Origin: Agrobacterium tumefaciens
GTDB lineage: Bacteria; Pseudomonadota; Alphaproteobacteria; Rhizobiales; Rhizobiaceae
Length of the DNA stretch: 64,000 nt
Reading direction: 5' to 3'
Assembly (NCBI RefSeq): GCF_013337285.1
Contig: NZ_SUPW01000002.1
Location: 744,001 to 808,000 of the forward strand
Shown: piece by piece, positions 17,131 to 26,444 of the stretch
How positions within the stretch are numbered: position 1 is the first letter of the stretch
Layout: the number at the start of each line of letters is the position of its first letter
The notes under the pieces: model-generated
Seen by the model: the letters and a program-made list of their open reading frames with translations, nothing else
Databases searched by the model: none
Told to the model about the DNA's origin: nothing
Position numbers and translations under genes: made by a program

Positions 17131-18429
17131 TCATTTTAGATAGGTTTTCAGCTCCGCCCCGGCGACCAGAAACCGCATCGGATCGACGGGCGTATCGTTG
17201 CGGCGCACCTCGTAATGCACATGCGGACCGGTCGAACGACCGGTGCTGCCGGCGCGGCCGATTATATCGCCGGCCTCGACTTTTTCACCGGCCTTAACGA
17301 GGATCGCGGAGAGATGGCCGAATCGCGTCGAGACGCCCTGACCGTGATCGATCTCGACCATATTGCCGTAACCGCCGGAATTTTCCGCCACCGTCACCTT
17401 GCCCGCGCCGGTGGCTTTGACGTCCGCGCCGGTTTCGGCGCGAAAGTCGATGCCGGTATGCAAAGCGGGCCGCCCCAGAAACGGATCCATCCGGTTACCG
17501 AACCGGCTGGTTATCGTTCTGCCGGGAGCGGGGTTGCCGAAGGGCAGGGCGGTTGCGGTTTCCTTGACGATGTCCAGCCGGTTCAGCGCATTGTCGAGAT
17601 TGGTCAGCGACAGGTTGAACGGGTCGGTTTCGCTGCGTTCGGGCGCCGCATAGGGACCGCCGATATCGTCCGTGCCGCTTTCGTCGATTTTCAATCCGGC
17701 CTGCCGGATGATGTCCTGCATCGCGCTTGCCTTGTCTTCGGCATCGTTGGTCAGCCTGGCGATGCGCGATATCTGCTGGCGCTCGATATCCTTCAGCGAA
17801 ATTGTCACTTTGGAAAATACCCGATCGGCCCGGTCCGACGGTGTTTCGCCGGATTGAGGCACGTAGGCGGCGCGTCTATCGGTTGCGGCGGGCTCTTCCC
17901 GCTGCGACTTGCGCGGCGCCATCAGCGTTTCAATTGCTGAAAGTCCGCCCGTCAGGTCGGCGCGTTTTTCCGGCGCCATGGCGTTTGAAAGGGAAGAGGG
18001 CGCGGCCGGTGTGGCGGCGATGCCGGAATTTTCGGCGCGCTCCAGCAACTCGCTCATGCGCCCGTGTCTGGAGGTCAGTGCCGCCTGCTGTTCCAGCAGC
18101 TTTTCCACTTTCTTTTCAACAACCTGCTGGTCAAGCAATTGCCGGGAGGTGACGCGGTCGACCTGCGCCCTGAGCGCTGCGATACGGTCTTCATAATCAT
18201 TCTGCATGCGGGTCTGGCGCGCCATGGTCGCACCTATCAGGTCGTCACGCAGGATAAGGTAGCCGGTGGCGCCGAGATAGCCGAGCGAAAACAGGCCAAT
18301 GGTGCAGCCGGCAAGAGCGGCCATCCACGGCCGAATGGTCATATGCCGAACCTTCTCGCCGCTCGCCAGAATAAGGACGTGCTGCGGCCGCTTTTTGCCG
18401 AATACCCGGTTTTCCGCTGTATCAGTCAA
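17131..18429 (-). CDS. M23-family metallopeptidase with coiled coil (envelope septation/peptidoglycan hydrolase type)
   Basis: The 432-residue protein has a cytoplasmic basic N-terminus, one membrane helix (about 36-60), a coiled coil (about 65-145), a Pro/Ala linker and a C-terminal LytM/M23 domain. Zn ligands fit the family: His324 and Asp328 in HTGID, and His405 in HVHYEV with His403 nearby. Such proteins cut peptidoglycan cross-bridges or activate amidases at division sites. The start TTG 18429 is chosen because GGAGAGAG lies six bases upstream; GTG 18459 is an in-frame alternative with poorer spacing. The bcp gene lies upstream on the same strand. Confidence 0.93.
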   Translation of the reverse strand: MTDTAENRVFGKKRPQHVLILASGEKVRHMTIRPWMAALAGCTIGLFSLGYLGATGYLILRDDLIGATMARQTRMQNDYEDRIAALRAQVDRVTSRQLLDQQVVEKKVEKLLEQQAALTSRHGRMSELLERAENSGIAATPAAPSSLSNAMAPEKRADLTGGLSAIETLMAPRKSQREEPAATDRRAAYVPQSGETPSDRADRVFSKVTISLKDIERQQISRIARLTNDAEDKASAMQDIIRQAGLKIDESGTDDIGGPYAAPERSETDPFNLSLTNLDNALNRLDIVKETATALPFGNPAPGRTITSRFGNRMDPFLGRPALHTGIDFRAETGADVKATGAGKVTVAENSGGYGNMVEIDHGQGVSTRFGHLSAILVKAGEKVEAGDIIGRAGSTGRSTGPHVHYEVRRNDTPVDPMRFLVAGAELKTYLK

Positions 18430-18653
18430 AATCTCTCTCCGGACTGGCCGATTTCTCACAGGAAATCATAATTCGTTAAGGTTAACGAAGTTTTGCCGGA
18501 AGCAATTTTCAGCGCTTGTGTTGCGTTGCCGAGAGCGGTTTTGGCTGTGGCTGACGGCGGTCAGCGAGCGGCAAAAGGACGGCGTCAGGCCGGCCTCGCC
18601 ACACCGCGCCGCGAGATGATTTTGAAAGGGGGCGTCACACGACAGCTTCGCCT

Positions 18654-19121
18654 TTAGAGTTTGCGTGCAGCCTCAAGCACGGCCTGTGCGTGGCCCGCAA
18701 CCTTCACCTTGTTCCAGATTTCCGCGATTCTGCCGTCCGGCGCGACGAGGACAGTGGTGCGTTCGACACCCATGTATTTCTTGCCATACATGCTTTTTTC
18801 CTTCCACACGCCGTAAGCTTCGAGCGCCTTTCTCTCCTCGTCGGAGGCCAGCATGACGGACAGCGCGTGTTTTGCGGCAAATTTGTCGTGGCTTTTGACG
18901 CTATCAGGGGAAATGCCGATGACGACGGCATTGGCGGCCTCGAATTCGCCGCCCAGCGCGCTGAAGTCGATCGCTTCTGCGGTGCAGCCCGAAGTATCGT
19001 CCTTCGGGTAGAAATAGAGAATGACGGCCTTGCCTTGAAGTTTGGACAATGTCACCGTTCCTTCACCGTTGCGGGGCAAAGTAAAATCCGGAGCAGGGCT
19101 GCCAATCGTCAAGTCTGTCAT
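18654..19121 (-). CDS. bcp: Peroxiredoxin, Bcp/PrxQ family, 1-Cys form
   Basis: This 155-residue thioredoxin-fold peroxidase reduces hydrogen peroxide and organic peroxides in the cytosol. The peroxidatic Cys46 is in DDTSGCTAEA. The residue five positions later, where many Bcp proteins carry the resolving Cys, is Ile51 (CTAEAI), and there is no other Cys, so this is a 1-Cys type that must be recycled by an external thiol such as glutaredoxin or thioredoxin. AAAGG precedes ATG 19121. Order with the M23 gene and the divergent AsmA-like gene is a common rhizobial arrangement as I recall it. Confidence 0.95.
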   Translation of the reverse strand: MTDLTIGSPAPDFTLPRNGEGTVTLSKLQGKAVILYFYPKDDTSGCTAEAIDFSALGGEFEAANAVVIGISPDSVKSHDKFAAKHALSVMLASDEERKALEAYGVWKEKSMYGKKYMGVERTTVLVAPDGRIAEIWNKVKVAGHAQAVLEAARKL

Positions 19122-19357
19122 AATCTACCTTTCTTTCGCCGGGATGTTGAGTGAAAGTCGCCACATTCGATATATAGCGAAACCGCGCGTCGTCCAGATC
19201 ACGATTGAGATTTCAGGCCGAATTCACCTGTAATCTGAATCGTCATCTGGGTTAAGGAACTTAGAGCGGCGTTCCAGACGAAAACCGCTTACACTTTTCG
19301 CCATCCCGCTGCGGTGTTGCGGCGAAACAAAAGCTATTCAGGGGCAAGCACGGGCGT

Positions 19358-22300
19358 ATGGCTGAAGTCAGGGGTGAAAAGGTCAAGTTTGGCAGGCGCG
19401 ATATCATTGCCCTGCACGATCTCCCTTCGGCACAGGCCGAAGATCCCATCATCGTGCATTGCCCGGCACCGCGTTCCATGGCGCGCGCCTTTATCAAGAT
19501 TTTCGCGGCTCTCTTTGTGCTGGCCTTCCTCTCCATCGGCGGCATCATTGTTTCCGTCGAGACGGGATCGATCGACAAGACGCTTTCCAGCCAGGCGCAA
19601 CAGGCGCTGGAGAGGGCGCTTGGGCCGCACTACAGCGCCCGGATCGGGTCGTCTGCCATACGGTTCTCCACCGGGCTGCGGCTGGCGCTGGTGGCTGAGG
19701 ATGTGGATATCGTCGAGAAGGAATCCGGCCAGCATCTGAGCCGGGCGCGGGCGATCGGCATGGCGCTCGATCCGCTTGCGCTGCTGATCGGCCGCATCTC
19801 GGTGCAAAGCCTTGAAGCCGACGGTATGGAACTCGATACGGCGCTTTTGCCCAAGGGCAACGGTTTTGATCTTTCCAATATCAAGCTCGACGCCGTACCG
19901 CAGCAATTGCAGGGGGCGTTCCAGCAACTCGACAAACTCGCCCAGGCTTTCCTCAGCAGCGGGACCGAAGAAATCGATATTTCCAGCGTTTCGCTGCATC
20001 TGCCGCCCGGTGAGCTTGGAAAGCCGCGCACCATCGAGATACGCGAGCTGTCGCTGACACCCGACCAGCAAGGCGGTTATTCGCTTGATGGCGAGACGCT
20101 GTTTAACGGTGAAATCGCCAGCGTCTCGCTCAAGACATCGGGATCGGGCGGTATGATCGATGGCTTCCAGGCCCGGATCGACGGTTTTGATATCAGCCCG
20201 TTCCTTGAAAAATTCGATCCGGAAGGCAATCTGCACGAGGGGCTGAACGTCAAGACCGGTGTCAGCATCGTCGCCCGCCGCGCCGTCGAAGGGCATGAGC
20301 CGAGGCTCGACGTCGCGGTCGGCATGGGCAATGGAACGCTTTTGATCGGTGGCGAGGCGCAGCCATTTACGGCGGGCACCGTCAATGCGCGCTATGATTT
20401 TCAAAAAAGCACCCTTGTGATCGAAAATTCGCGGGTGGATCTGGGTCGAACCATCATTCCGGTCACAGGCGAAATCAGGGATACGGAAGAGGGTTTCGGT
20501 CTTTCGCTGCGGATAGACAACGGGATTGCCTCATCCGAGGCCTCTGGTGAGGAGCCGGTTTCCTTCAACGTGAAGGCGGATGGACAGTATACGGCGGCTA
20601 CAAAGCAGCTTGAGGTGCCCTCGCTTTACGTCAGCGGCCCGCTGGGAGACATGGCGGGATCGCTGAAACTCCGCTTCGGAGTAGGGTCGCCCGAAATCAG
20701 CTTCGTGGGACAAATCCCGAAAATGGAGGCTACGGCCGTCAAGCAGCTCTGGCCGTTCTGGATGGCGCACAAGCCGCGTGAATGGGTGGTATCCAACCTT
20801 TATGGCGGCACGGTCACCAATGGCTCTATTGCGGTCTTCATTCCACAGGGGCGGATGTGCGGCCCCGGTTGTCCGCTGGTGCTCGGCGAAAGCGAAATGC
20901 AGATCCGCTTTGATATCGACGATACGCGGCTCAACACCACCGGCGATATTCCACCGCTGCGTGATGTCGATGCGCATTTCAATATGGTCGGCGGCGGCAT
21001 GACCGTCGACATTGAGCGGGCGACATCCTATTTCCCGTCCAACCGGTCGCTTGCGCTGGAGAATAGCCGGTTCCTCATCTCCAACGTATATGACAAGCCA
21101 CTGCTTGGAAATGTCGAGTTGAATGTTGCCGGTGCGGCCGACGCCGTTGCCGAGCTTGCGACGCTGAAGCCGATCAACGCGTTGAAGGATACGCAGTTCA
21201 AACCGGAAGATTTCACCGGTGACGTGAAGGCCAGTGCGAAGCTGACCGTCGGTTTGCTGTCCAGCCAGAACCCGCCTGCGCCGGTGTGGACGGCCGATCT
21301 GGACCTGAAGAACCTGTCGCTGACGAAGCCCTTTGCCGGCCACAAGGTGACGGCACTTGACGGTTTCATGGCGTTGAACGACCGGCAGCTCAAGCTTCAG
21401 GGCAAGGGCCGTGTGGACGACGTGCCGATGGATATCGAGATGACGGAGCCGGTGCGCAAGAACGGCGATGTCCCCCCGACGCTTTCACTAAAGGCGACCT
21501 TGAACGAAACGCAGGTCGCCAAGCTTGCGCCGGAACTGTCTTCGGTTCTTGGTGGTACGACGGTGCTGGAAGTCGATGGCGCGGATTCGAAACGTCAGGA
21601 TATCCGGCTCGATCTGACCAAAGCGTCGATCATTCTGCCAGGGCTTGGCTGGAGCAAGGGCATCGGCATTCCGGCAAAAGCCGCCTTCACCACCGAGACG
21701 GTGGATGGCCGCACGACGATCAGTGATTTCTCCCTCGACGGGGACGGTTTCGGCGCAGCCGGCGATATTGCCTTCAGCAAGAACGGGCTGATTTCAGCCG
21801 ATCTCAGCCGTGTGCAGCTGTCGCCCTCCGACAACTACGCCGTTTCTGTCGCGGCGTCCAAAAACGGCTATATCATCAACGCCTCGGGAAAATCGGCGGA
21901 TGTCCGGCCGTTCCTTTCGAAACTGCGCAGTTCTTCCGGCAGCGGTGACGGCACATCGCGCTCGCAGCCCTCGCTTGCCATCAAGACGCAATTCGACAAG
22001 GTTTATGGTTTCAACGACGAAATCCTTGGCAATGTCAGTTCCGATATCAGCGTGCGCGACGGCAAGGTGCGTTCGATCGATTTTCGCGGCGTGACCGGCA
22101 ACGGCCAGGCGGTGGTGGCGCAGACCACCAATCGCGGCGCGACGGGAACCGTGACGCTGACCAGCAGCGATGCCGGTTCCCTTGCCCGTTTCGCCAATAT
22201 CTACAGTCGCATCCGCGGCGGCCTTCTCAATCTGGCGCTGACGACCGCCAATGGCAGCGACTGGAGCGGTTCGCTGGACCTGCGCAATTTCGCCGTGGTC

Positions 22301-22741
22301 AACGAGGCGAAGTTGCAGGACATCGTCACCACACCGGCGGGTGACGACGGCAGGAGCCTCAACAATGCAGTTCGCCGCAACATCGATGTCAGCTCGGAAA
22401 AGTTCCAGCGCGGTTTTGCCCGGCTCGTTTACGTCAATGGTTCGGTTGCGGTGGAAAACGGCGTGGTGCGCGGCGAGCAGATCGGCGCGACCTTCCAGGG
22501 GCTCTTGAAGGACCAGAACGGCCGCATGGACATGACCGGCACCTTCATGCCTGCTTATGGCCTGAACCGTCTGTTCGGCGAGTTGCCGTTCATCGGTATC
22601 ATTCTCGGCAACGGCCGCGACCGGGGCCTGCTCGGCATCACCTTCAAGCTTTCCGGCCAGACTGACCAGCCGAAGCTGACGATCAACCCGTTGTCGCTGA
22701 TCGCGCCGGGTGTTTTCCGGCAAATCTTCGAGTTCCAATAA
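19358..22741 (+). CDS. Giant AsmA/DUF3971-type envelope protein
   Basis: The 1,127-residue protein has a 42-residue cytoplasmic head, one membrane helix (about 46-68), then a very long periplasmic region made of repeating beta-strand-rich segments, ending in an AsmA-like C-terminal domain (about 990-1127, with GTFMPAYGLNRLFGELPFIG). This is the layout of YhdP/AsmA/TamB-type proteins, which bridge inner and outer membrane and are linked to lipid or LPS transport and outer-membrane integrity. The N-terminal start at 19358 fits; a start at ATG 19478 would drop the cytoplasmic head. It converges with tyrS. Confidence 0.88.
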   Translation: MAEVRGEKVKFGRRDIIALHDLPSAQAEDPIIVHCPAPRSMARAFIKIFAALFVLAFLSIGGIIVSVETGSIDKTLSSQAQQALERALGPHYSARIGSSAIRFSTGLRLALVAEDVDIVEKESGQHLSRARAIGMALDPLALLIGRISVQSLEADGMELDTALLPKGNGFDLSNIKLDAVPQQLQGAFQQLDKLAQAFLSSGTEEIDISSVSLHLPPGELGKPRTIEIRELSLTPDQQGGYSLDGETLFNGEIASVSLKTSGSGGMIDGFQARIDGFDISPFLEKFDPEGNLHEGLNVKTGVSIVARRAVEGHEPRLDVAVGMGNGTLLIGGEAQPFTAGTVNARYDFQKSTLVIENSRVDLGRTIIPVTGEIRDTEEGFGLSLRIDNGIASSEASGEEPVSFNVKADGQYTAATKQLEVPSLYVSGPLGDMAGSLKLRFGVGSPEISFVGQIPKMEATAVKQLWPFWMAHKPREWVVSNLYGGTVTNGSIAVFIPQGRMCGPGCPLVLGESEMQIRFDIDDTRLNTTGDIPPLRDVDAHFNMVGGGMTVDIERATSYFPSNRSLALENSRFLISNVYDKPLLGNVELNVAGAADAVAELATLKPINALKDTQFKPEDFTGDVKASAKLTVGLLSSQNPPAPVWTADLDLKNLSLTKPFAGHKVTALDGFMALNDRQLKLQGKGRVDDVPMDIEMTEPVRKNGDVPPTLSLKATLNETQVAKLAPELSSVLGGTTVLEVDGADSKRQDIRLDLTKASIILPGLGWSKGIGIPAKAAFTTETVDGRTTISDFSLDGDGFGAAGDIAFSKNGLISADLSRVQLSPSDNYAVSVAASKNGYIINASGKSADVRPFLSKLRSSSGSGDGTSRSQPSLAIKTQFDKVYGFNDEILGNVSSDISVRDGKVRSIDFRGVTGNGQAVVAQTTNRGATGTVTLTSSDAGSLARFANIYSRIRGGLLNLALTTANGSDWSGSLDLRNFAVVNEAKLQDIVTTPAGDDGRSLNNAVRRNIDVSSEKFQRGFARLVYVNGSVAVENGVVRGEQIGATFQGLLKDQNGRMDMTGTFMPAYGLNRLFGELPFIGIILGNGRDRGLLGITFKLSGQTDQPKLTINPLSLIAPGVFRQIFEFQ

Positions 22742-22763
22742 AAAGGGCCGCTTTCGCGGCCCT
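22739..22763 (-). terminator. Rho-independent terminator of tyrS
   Basis: An 8-bp stem (AGGGCCGC/GCGGCCCT, 22744-22763) with a 4-nt loop is followed on the minus strand by T residues (22743-22739). It sits just after the opposing AsmA-like gene's stop codon. Confidence 0.88.
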
Positions 22764-22787
22764 CGATAACAGGTTTGGTGCGAGCTT

Positions 22788-24041
22788 TTACGCCGGGCGA
22801 ACCAGAACATGCTTCTTTTTGCCGACCGAAAGCTTGATGACGCCGTCGCCGGTCACTTCACCGGTGCCGATCATCTGGCGCTCATCCGAAACGCCCTGGT
22901 CGTTGATCTTCACCGCGCCGCCCTGAACGTGGCGGCGGGCTTCGCCGTTCGAGCCGGCAAGGCCGGCGCGGACGATGAGCGACAGGACGCCGACGCCGGC
23001 TTCGAGTTCGGAGGCCGGAACCTCGATGGAGGGCAGGTTTTCAGCCAGCGCGCCTTCCTCGAAAGTCTTGCGCGCGGTTTCAGCAGCCTCTTCGGCTGCG
23101 GCGCGACCGTGCAGGATCGCCGTTACTTCCGTTGCGAGGATTTTCTTCGCTTCGTTGATTTCCGAGCCGCCAAGCGCTGCAATGCGGGCGATCTCATCCA
23201 TCGGCAGCGTGGTGAAGAGCTTGGCGAAGCGAACCACGTCCGCATCTTCTGTGTTGCGCCAGTATTGCCAAAAATCATAGACCGGCAGCAGATCCTTGTT
23301 CAGCCACACGGCACCTGATGCCGACTTGCCCATCTTCGCACCCGAAGAGGTGGTCAGAAGCGGCGAGGTCAGCGCGTAAAGCTGCGGTGTCCCCATGCGG
23401 TGACCGAGGTCGATGCCGTTGATGATGTTGCCCCACTGGTCCGAGCCGCCCATCTGCAGCCGGCAACCGGTGCGCTGGTTCAGCTCCACGTAATCGTAGG
23501 CCTGCAGGATCATGTAGTTGAATTCGAGGAAGGACAGCGACTGTTCGCGGTCGAGACGCGTCTTCACGCTGTCGAAGGACAGCATGCGGTTGACCGAGAA
23601 ATGGCGGCCGACATCGCGCAGGAATTCGAGGTAGTTCAGGCCGCGCAACCAGTCGGCATTGTTGATCATCAGCGCCGGGTTTTCCGCGCGGTCGTAATCG
23701 AGGTAGTTGGCGAAGACATGCTTGAGCGAGGTGATATTGTCCTCGATCATGTCGATCGTCATCAGCTTGCGGGCCTCTTCCTTGAAGGAGGGGTCGCCCA
23801 CCATGCCGGTGCCGCCGCCCATCAGCGAGATCGGCTGGTGACCGGTCTTCTGCATCCAGTGCAGCATCATGATCTGGGTGAGGTGGCCGACATGCAAACT
23901 CGAGGCTGTCGGGTCATAGCCGATATAGGCGGTCACGGTTTCCTTGGCGAACAGTTCGTCGAGACCCGACTCGTCGGAGATCTGGTGAATGAAGCCGCGC
24001 TCGTCGAGCGTGCGGAGGAAATCGGACTTGAACCTGGACAT
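22788..24041 (-). CDS. tyrS: Tyrosyl-tRNA synthetase
   Basis: TyrS (417 residues) charges tRNA-Tyr with tyrosine. The class I signature HVGH is at 50-53 and the KMSKS-type loop is KMGKS at 236-240. The conserved GGSDQWGNI segment (198-206) and an S4-like RNA-binding tail (from about 345, [21 protein letters not shown]) are present. The start ATG 24041 is chosen for AAAGG spacing; a frame beginning at 24086 adds 15 basic residues that do not look like the family. Single-gene unit with its own terminator. Confidence 0.97.
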   Translation of the reverse strand: MSRFKSDFLRTLDERGFIHQISDESGLDELFAKETVTAYIGYDPTASSLHVGHLTQIMMLHWMQKTGHQPISLMGGGTGMVGDPSFKEEARKLMTIDMIEDNITSLKHVFANYLDYDRAENPALMINNADWLRGLNYLEFLRDVGRHFSVNRMLSFDSVKTRLDREQSLSFLEFNYMILQAYDYVELNQRTGCRLQMGGSDQWGNIINGIDLGHRMGTPQLYALTSPLLTTSSGAKMGKSASGAVWLNKDLLPVYDFWQYWRNTEDADVVRFAKLFTTLPMDEIARIAALGGSEINEAKKILATEVTAILHGRAAAEEAAETARKTFEEGALAENLPSIEVPASELEAGVGVLSLIVRAGLAGSNGEARRHVQGGAVKINDQGVSDERQMIGTGEVTGDGVIKLSVGKKKHVLVRPA

Positions 24042-24190
24042 GACCTTTTTCTTTCTGGTTTGATCTTTGCTGTCATTGAAAGCCAATGAACGCCGGGGGC
24101 TTTACCATTGTTTTTTGAAATGTGCACCCGTTTCGGCCATGAATATGAGGATTCACGTCATCATGATTCGATATTGCAAGGGAGCGGCGC

Positions 24191-25315
24191 GTGGGCGAGG
24201 TCAAAACGGCAATCGGGCTGATGAGCGGCACATCGATGGACGGTATCGATATCGCCCTGTTGCGCACGGACGGCGAAAGCGTGGTCCGGCACGGGCCGAG
24301 CGGTTATTTTCCCTATGATCCCGGTCTGCGCGCCATCTGGCAAAAGGCGCTGGTCACGGCCAAATCCATTCGTGAACGGCGTGAACGCCCCGGCGATCTT
24401 GGTGACGCCGAGCGCAAGCTGACGCTTGCCCATGCGGCGGCGGTCAAATCCTTTCTCCATCGTCACCGGCTTCAGCCTGGCGATATCGACGTCATCGGTT
24501 TTCACGGCCAGACGGTGCTGCATCGGCCGGACGAGGCGCTGACGGTGCAGATCGGCGACGGCGCGCTGCTGGCGGAAGAAGTTGCCATCGATGTGGTCTA
24601 TGACATGCGCGCCAATGACATGGCGCATGGCGGGCAGGGCGCGCCGCTCATTCCAGCCTATCACATGGCGCTTTCCGCCAATCTGCCGGACGGGTTTGAA
24701 ACGCCCGCCGTTTTCGTCAATATCGGCGGTATCTCCAACCTCACCTATATCGGCGAGGGCGGCCGGCTTGCCGCTTTCGACAGCGGCCCCGGCAATATGC
24801 TGATCGACCAGTGGATCGAGGCGCATACGGGGAAAGCCTTCGATAAGGGCGGCAGAACGGCGGCGGGCGGCAGCGTCGTTTCCTCGCTGGTGAAGCGCTA
24901 CATGGAAAGCCCGTTCTTCTCGGCCAATATCCGCCGCTCGCTCGACCGCAGCGATTTTGTGCCGCCGCAGAAGGGTGAGGTGTCGCTTGCTGATGGCGCG
25001 CGCACGCTGGCGCATCTGACGGGTGCGGCGATCCTCAAATCGGCAGGCTATCTGCCGGAGGGGGCGAGGACTTATGTGGTTTGCGGGGGCGGGCGGCTCA
25101 ATCCGGTCATCATGGAAGAGTTTGCGAACCTTGCTGCGAAACAGGGCGCGAAGGTCATCGCGGCGGAAGAGGCGGGTTTTGATGGCGGGGCGATGGAGGC
25201 GGAGGCCTGGGCCTATCTGGCGGTGCGCTCGCTTAAAGGTCTGCCGCTGACCTATCCCGGTACGACGGGGGTGAAGGAGCCGGTGACGGGTGGGGTTTTT
25301 GTGCGATCCCCATGA
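24191..25315 (+). CDS. anmK: Anhydro-N-acetylmuramic acid kinase
   Basis: AnmK (374 residues) phosphorylates and opens 1,6-anhydro-MurNAc to MurNAc 6-phosphate, recycling cell-wall turnover products. The ATP-binding [12 protein letters not shown] motif (9-20), the HGQTV catalytic segment, NIGGISNLT and [10 protein letters not shown] (about 178-200) are all intact. The start GTG 24191 follows GGAGCG. Divergent from tyrS across 150 bases. Peptidoglycan recycling links it to glmU, glmS and the peptidases elsewhere in the window. Confidence 0.96.
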   Translation: MGEVKTAIGLMSGTSMDGIDIALLRTDGESVVRHGPSGYFPYDPGLRAIWQKALVTAKSIRERRERPGDLGDAERKLTLAHAAAVKSFLHRHRLQPGDIDVIGFHGQTVLHRPDEALTVQIGDGALLAEEVAIDVVYDMRANDMAHGGQGAPLIPAYHMALSANLPDGFETPAVFVNIGGISNLTYIGEGGRLAAFDSGPGNMLIDQWIEAHTGKAFDKGGRTAAGGSVVSSLVKRYMESPFFSANIRRSLDRSDFVPPQKGEVSLADGARTLAHLTGAAILKSAGYLPEGARTYVVCGGGRLNPVIMEEFANLAAKQGAKVIAAEEAGFDGGAMEAEAWAYLAVRSLKGLPLTYPGTTGVKEPVTGGVFVRSP

Positions 25316-25332
25316 AGATCATAATATAAGAC

Positions 25333-25516
25333 GGTGGGTGGGGCTTACCCCCCTCTGTCCTGCCGGACATCTCCCCCACAAGGAGGGAGATCGAATCGTG
25401 GCGACCTTCCGGCCATCTTTAACCTAGCAGTGTAGTCGAGGAGCAGGCCCCTTGCCGATCTCCCCACCTGTGGGGGAGATGCCCGGCAGGGCAGAGGGGG
25501 GTAAGCCCCACCCGCC
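25333..25516. repeat. 184-base near-perfect inverted repeat element (MITE-like)
   Basis: Left arm 25333-25393 and right arm 25456-25516 are inverted copies of about 61 bases that differ at only a handful of positions; the outer ends carry GTGGGGCTTACCCCCCTCTG. A 62-base spacer lies between. It occupies almost the whole space between convergent anmK and a hydrolase gene. The arms contain internal palindromes (ATCTCCCC and GGGGGAGAT). No transposase is present, so it is a non-autonomous element or a folded intergenic repeat. Confidence 0.85.
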
Positions 25517-25555
25517 ATCGATAACCGTGACCTGCCTAAACTATACGCCCCAAAA

Positions 25556-26233
25556 TCACCGAATACGCTTCGCTGCCGGTTCCGGCACCAGCTCACCATT
25601 CAGGCGACGGTCGAGATAATCCTCGCATTCGCCCATCAGCTCATCCACCTTGCCGTTGAAGAAGTGGTTGGCGCCGGGAAGGGTGCGGTGGGTGATGAGG
25701 ATGCCCTTCTGGGTCTTCAGCTTTTCGACCAGACCGTTGACGTCCTTTTCAGGCGCGACCTTGTCGGCATCGCCATTGATGATGAGGCCGGAGGACGGGC
25801 AGGGAGCGAGGAAGGAGAAGTCGTAGGTGTTGGGCTGCGGCGCAATCGACATGAAGCCTTCGATTTCCGGGCGGCGCATCAAAAGCTGCATGCCGATCCA
25901 GGAGCCGAAGGAATAACCGGCGACCCAACAGCTTTTCGAATCAGGATGCAGGCTCTGCACCCAGTCGAGAGCGGAAGCGGCGTCGGAAAGCTCGCCCGCA
26001 CCGTGGTCGAACTCGCCCTGGCTGCGGCCGATGGAGCGGAAATTGAACCGGAGCGTCGTGAAACCACGCTTCTGGAAAAGATAGAACAGCTGATAGACGA
26101 TCTGGTTGTTCATCGTGCCGCCGAACTGCGGGTGCGGATGAAGAATGATCGCTATCGGCGCGCTCTTTTCCTTGGAGGGTTGATAACGGCCTTCGAGGCG
26201 ACCCGCAGGGCCGTTAAAGATGACTTCGGGCAT
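25556..26233 (-). CDS. Alpha/beta hydrolase, dienelactone-hydrolase-like
   Basis: A 225-residue hydrolase with HPHPQFGGTMNNQIVYQL (32-49) forming the oxyanion-hole region, the nucleophile elbow GYSFGS (Ser108), an acidic residue in NGDADKVAP and a catalytic His in PGANHFF. The HPHP and GxSxG combination is typical of an uncharacterised dienelactone-hydrolase-like group. GGAGT precedes ATG 26233. It is divergent from the SUF operon and starts 56 bases from the IRO box, so shared regulation with SUF is possible. Substrate unknown. Confidence 0.88.
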   Translation of the reverse strand: MPEVIFNGPAGRLEGRYQPSKEKSAPIAIILHPHPQFGGTMNNQIVYQLFYLFQKRGFTTLRFNFRSIGRSQGEFDHGAGELSDAASALDWVQSLHPDSKSCWVAGYSFGSWIGMQLLMRRPEIEGFMSIAPQPNTYDFSFLAPCPSSGLIINGDADKVAPEKDVNGLVEKLKTQKGILITHRTLPGANHFFNGKVDELMGECEDYLDRRLNGELVPEPAAKRIR

Positions 26234-26288
26234 AGGTACTCCGGTCGTGTTTTTTCATTCTCCAACCGCATTCTTCAGATGAGAAGAC

Positions 26289-26338
26289 TTGACGAACTGT
26301 GTCATCTTTTCTAGAACGCAGTTTAGAATAATTCGAAA
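26289..26338 (+). promoter_or_regulatory. SUF operon promoter with IRO (RirA) and ICE-like (Irr) boxes
   Basis: A promoter can be read as TTGACG (26289-26294), 17 bases, TAGAAC (26312-26317). The -35 overlaps TGACGAACTGTGTCA (26290-26304), an exact TGA-N9-TCA match to the IRO motif bound by RirA. Downstream, TTTAGAATAATTCGAAA (26322-26338) is a palindrome with one mismatch, closely resembling the ICE motif of Irr (TTTAGAA-N3-TTCTAAA type). The two boxes are 17 bases apart. Iron sufficiency (RirA with cluster) and heme/iron status (Irr) could therefore both act on SUF expression. Confidence 0.7.
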
Positions 26339-26444
26339 CTTTGCGTGTGCTTAAGCACTCGGGTCGTGTCATAAGGCAAGCGCAACTGTAATTTCAAGAA
26401 AAATGCGTTTTTGCGCATTGAAGATTGGATAAAGCCTCACCGCC

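Noticed and set aside
15370-17139. 589-codon plus-strand frame opposite the DEAD-box helicase
   Set aside because: The helicase reading contains every family motif; this frame has none.
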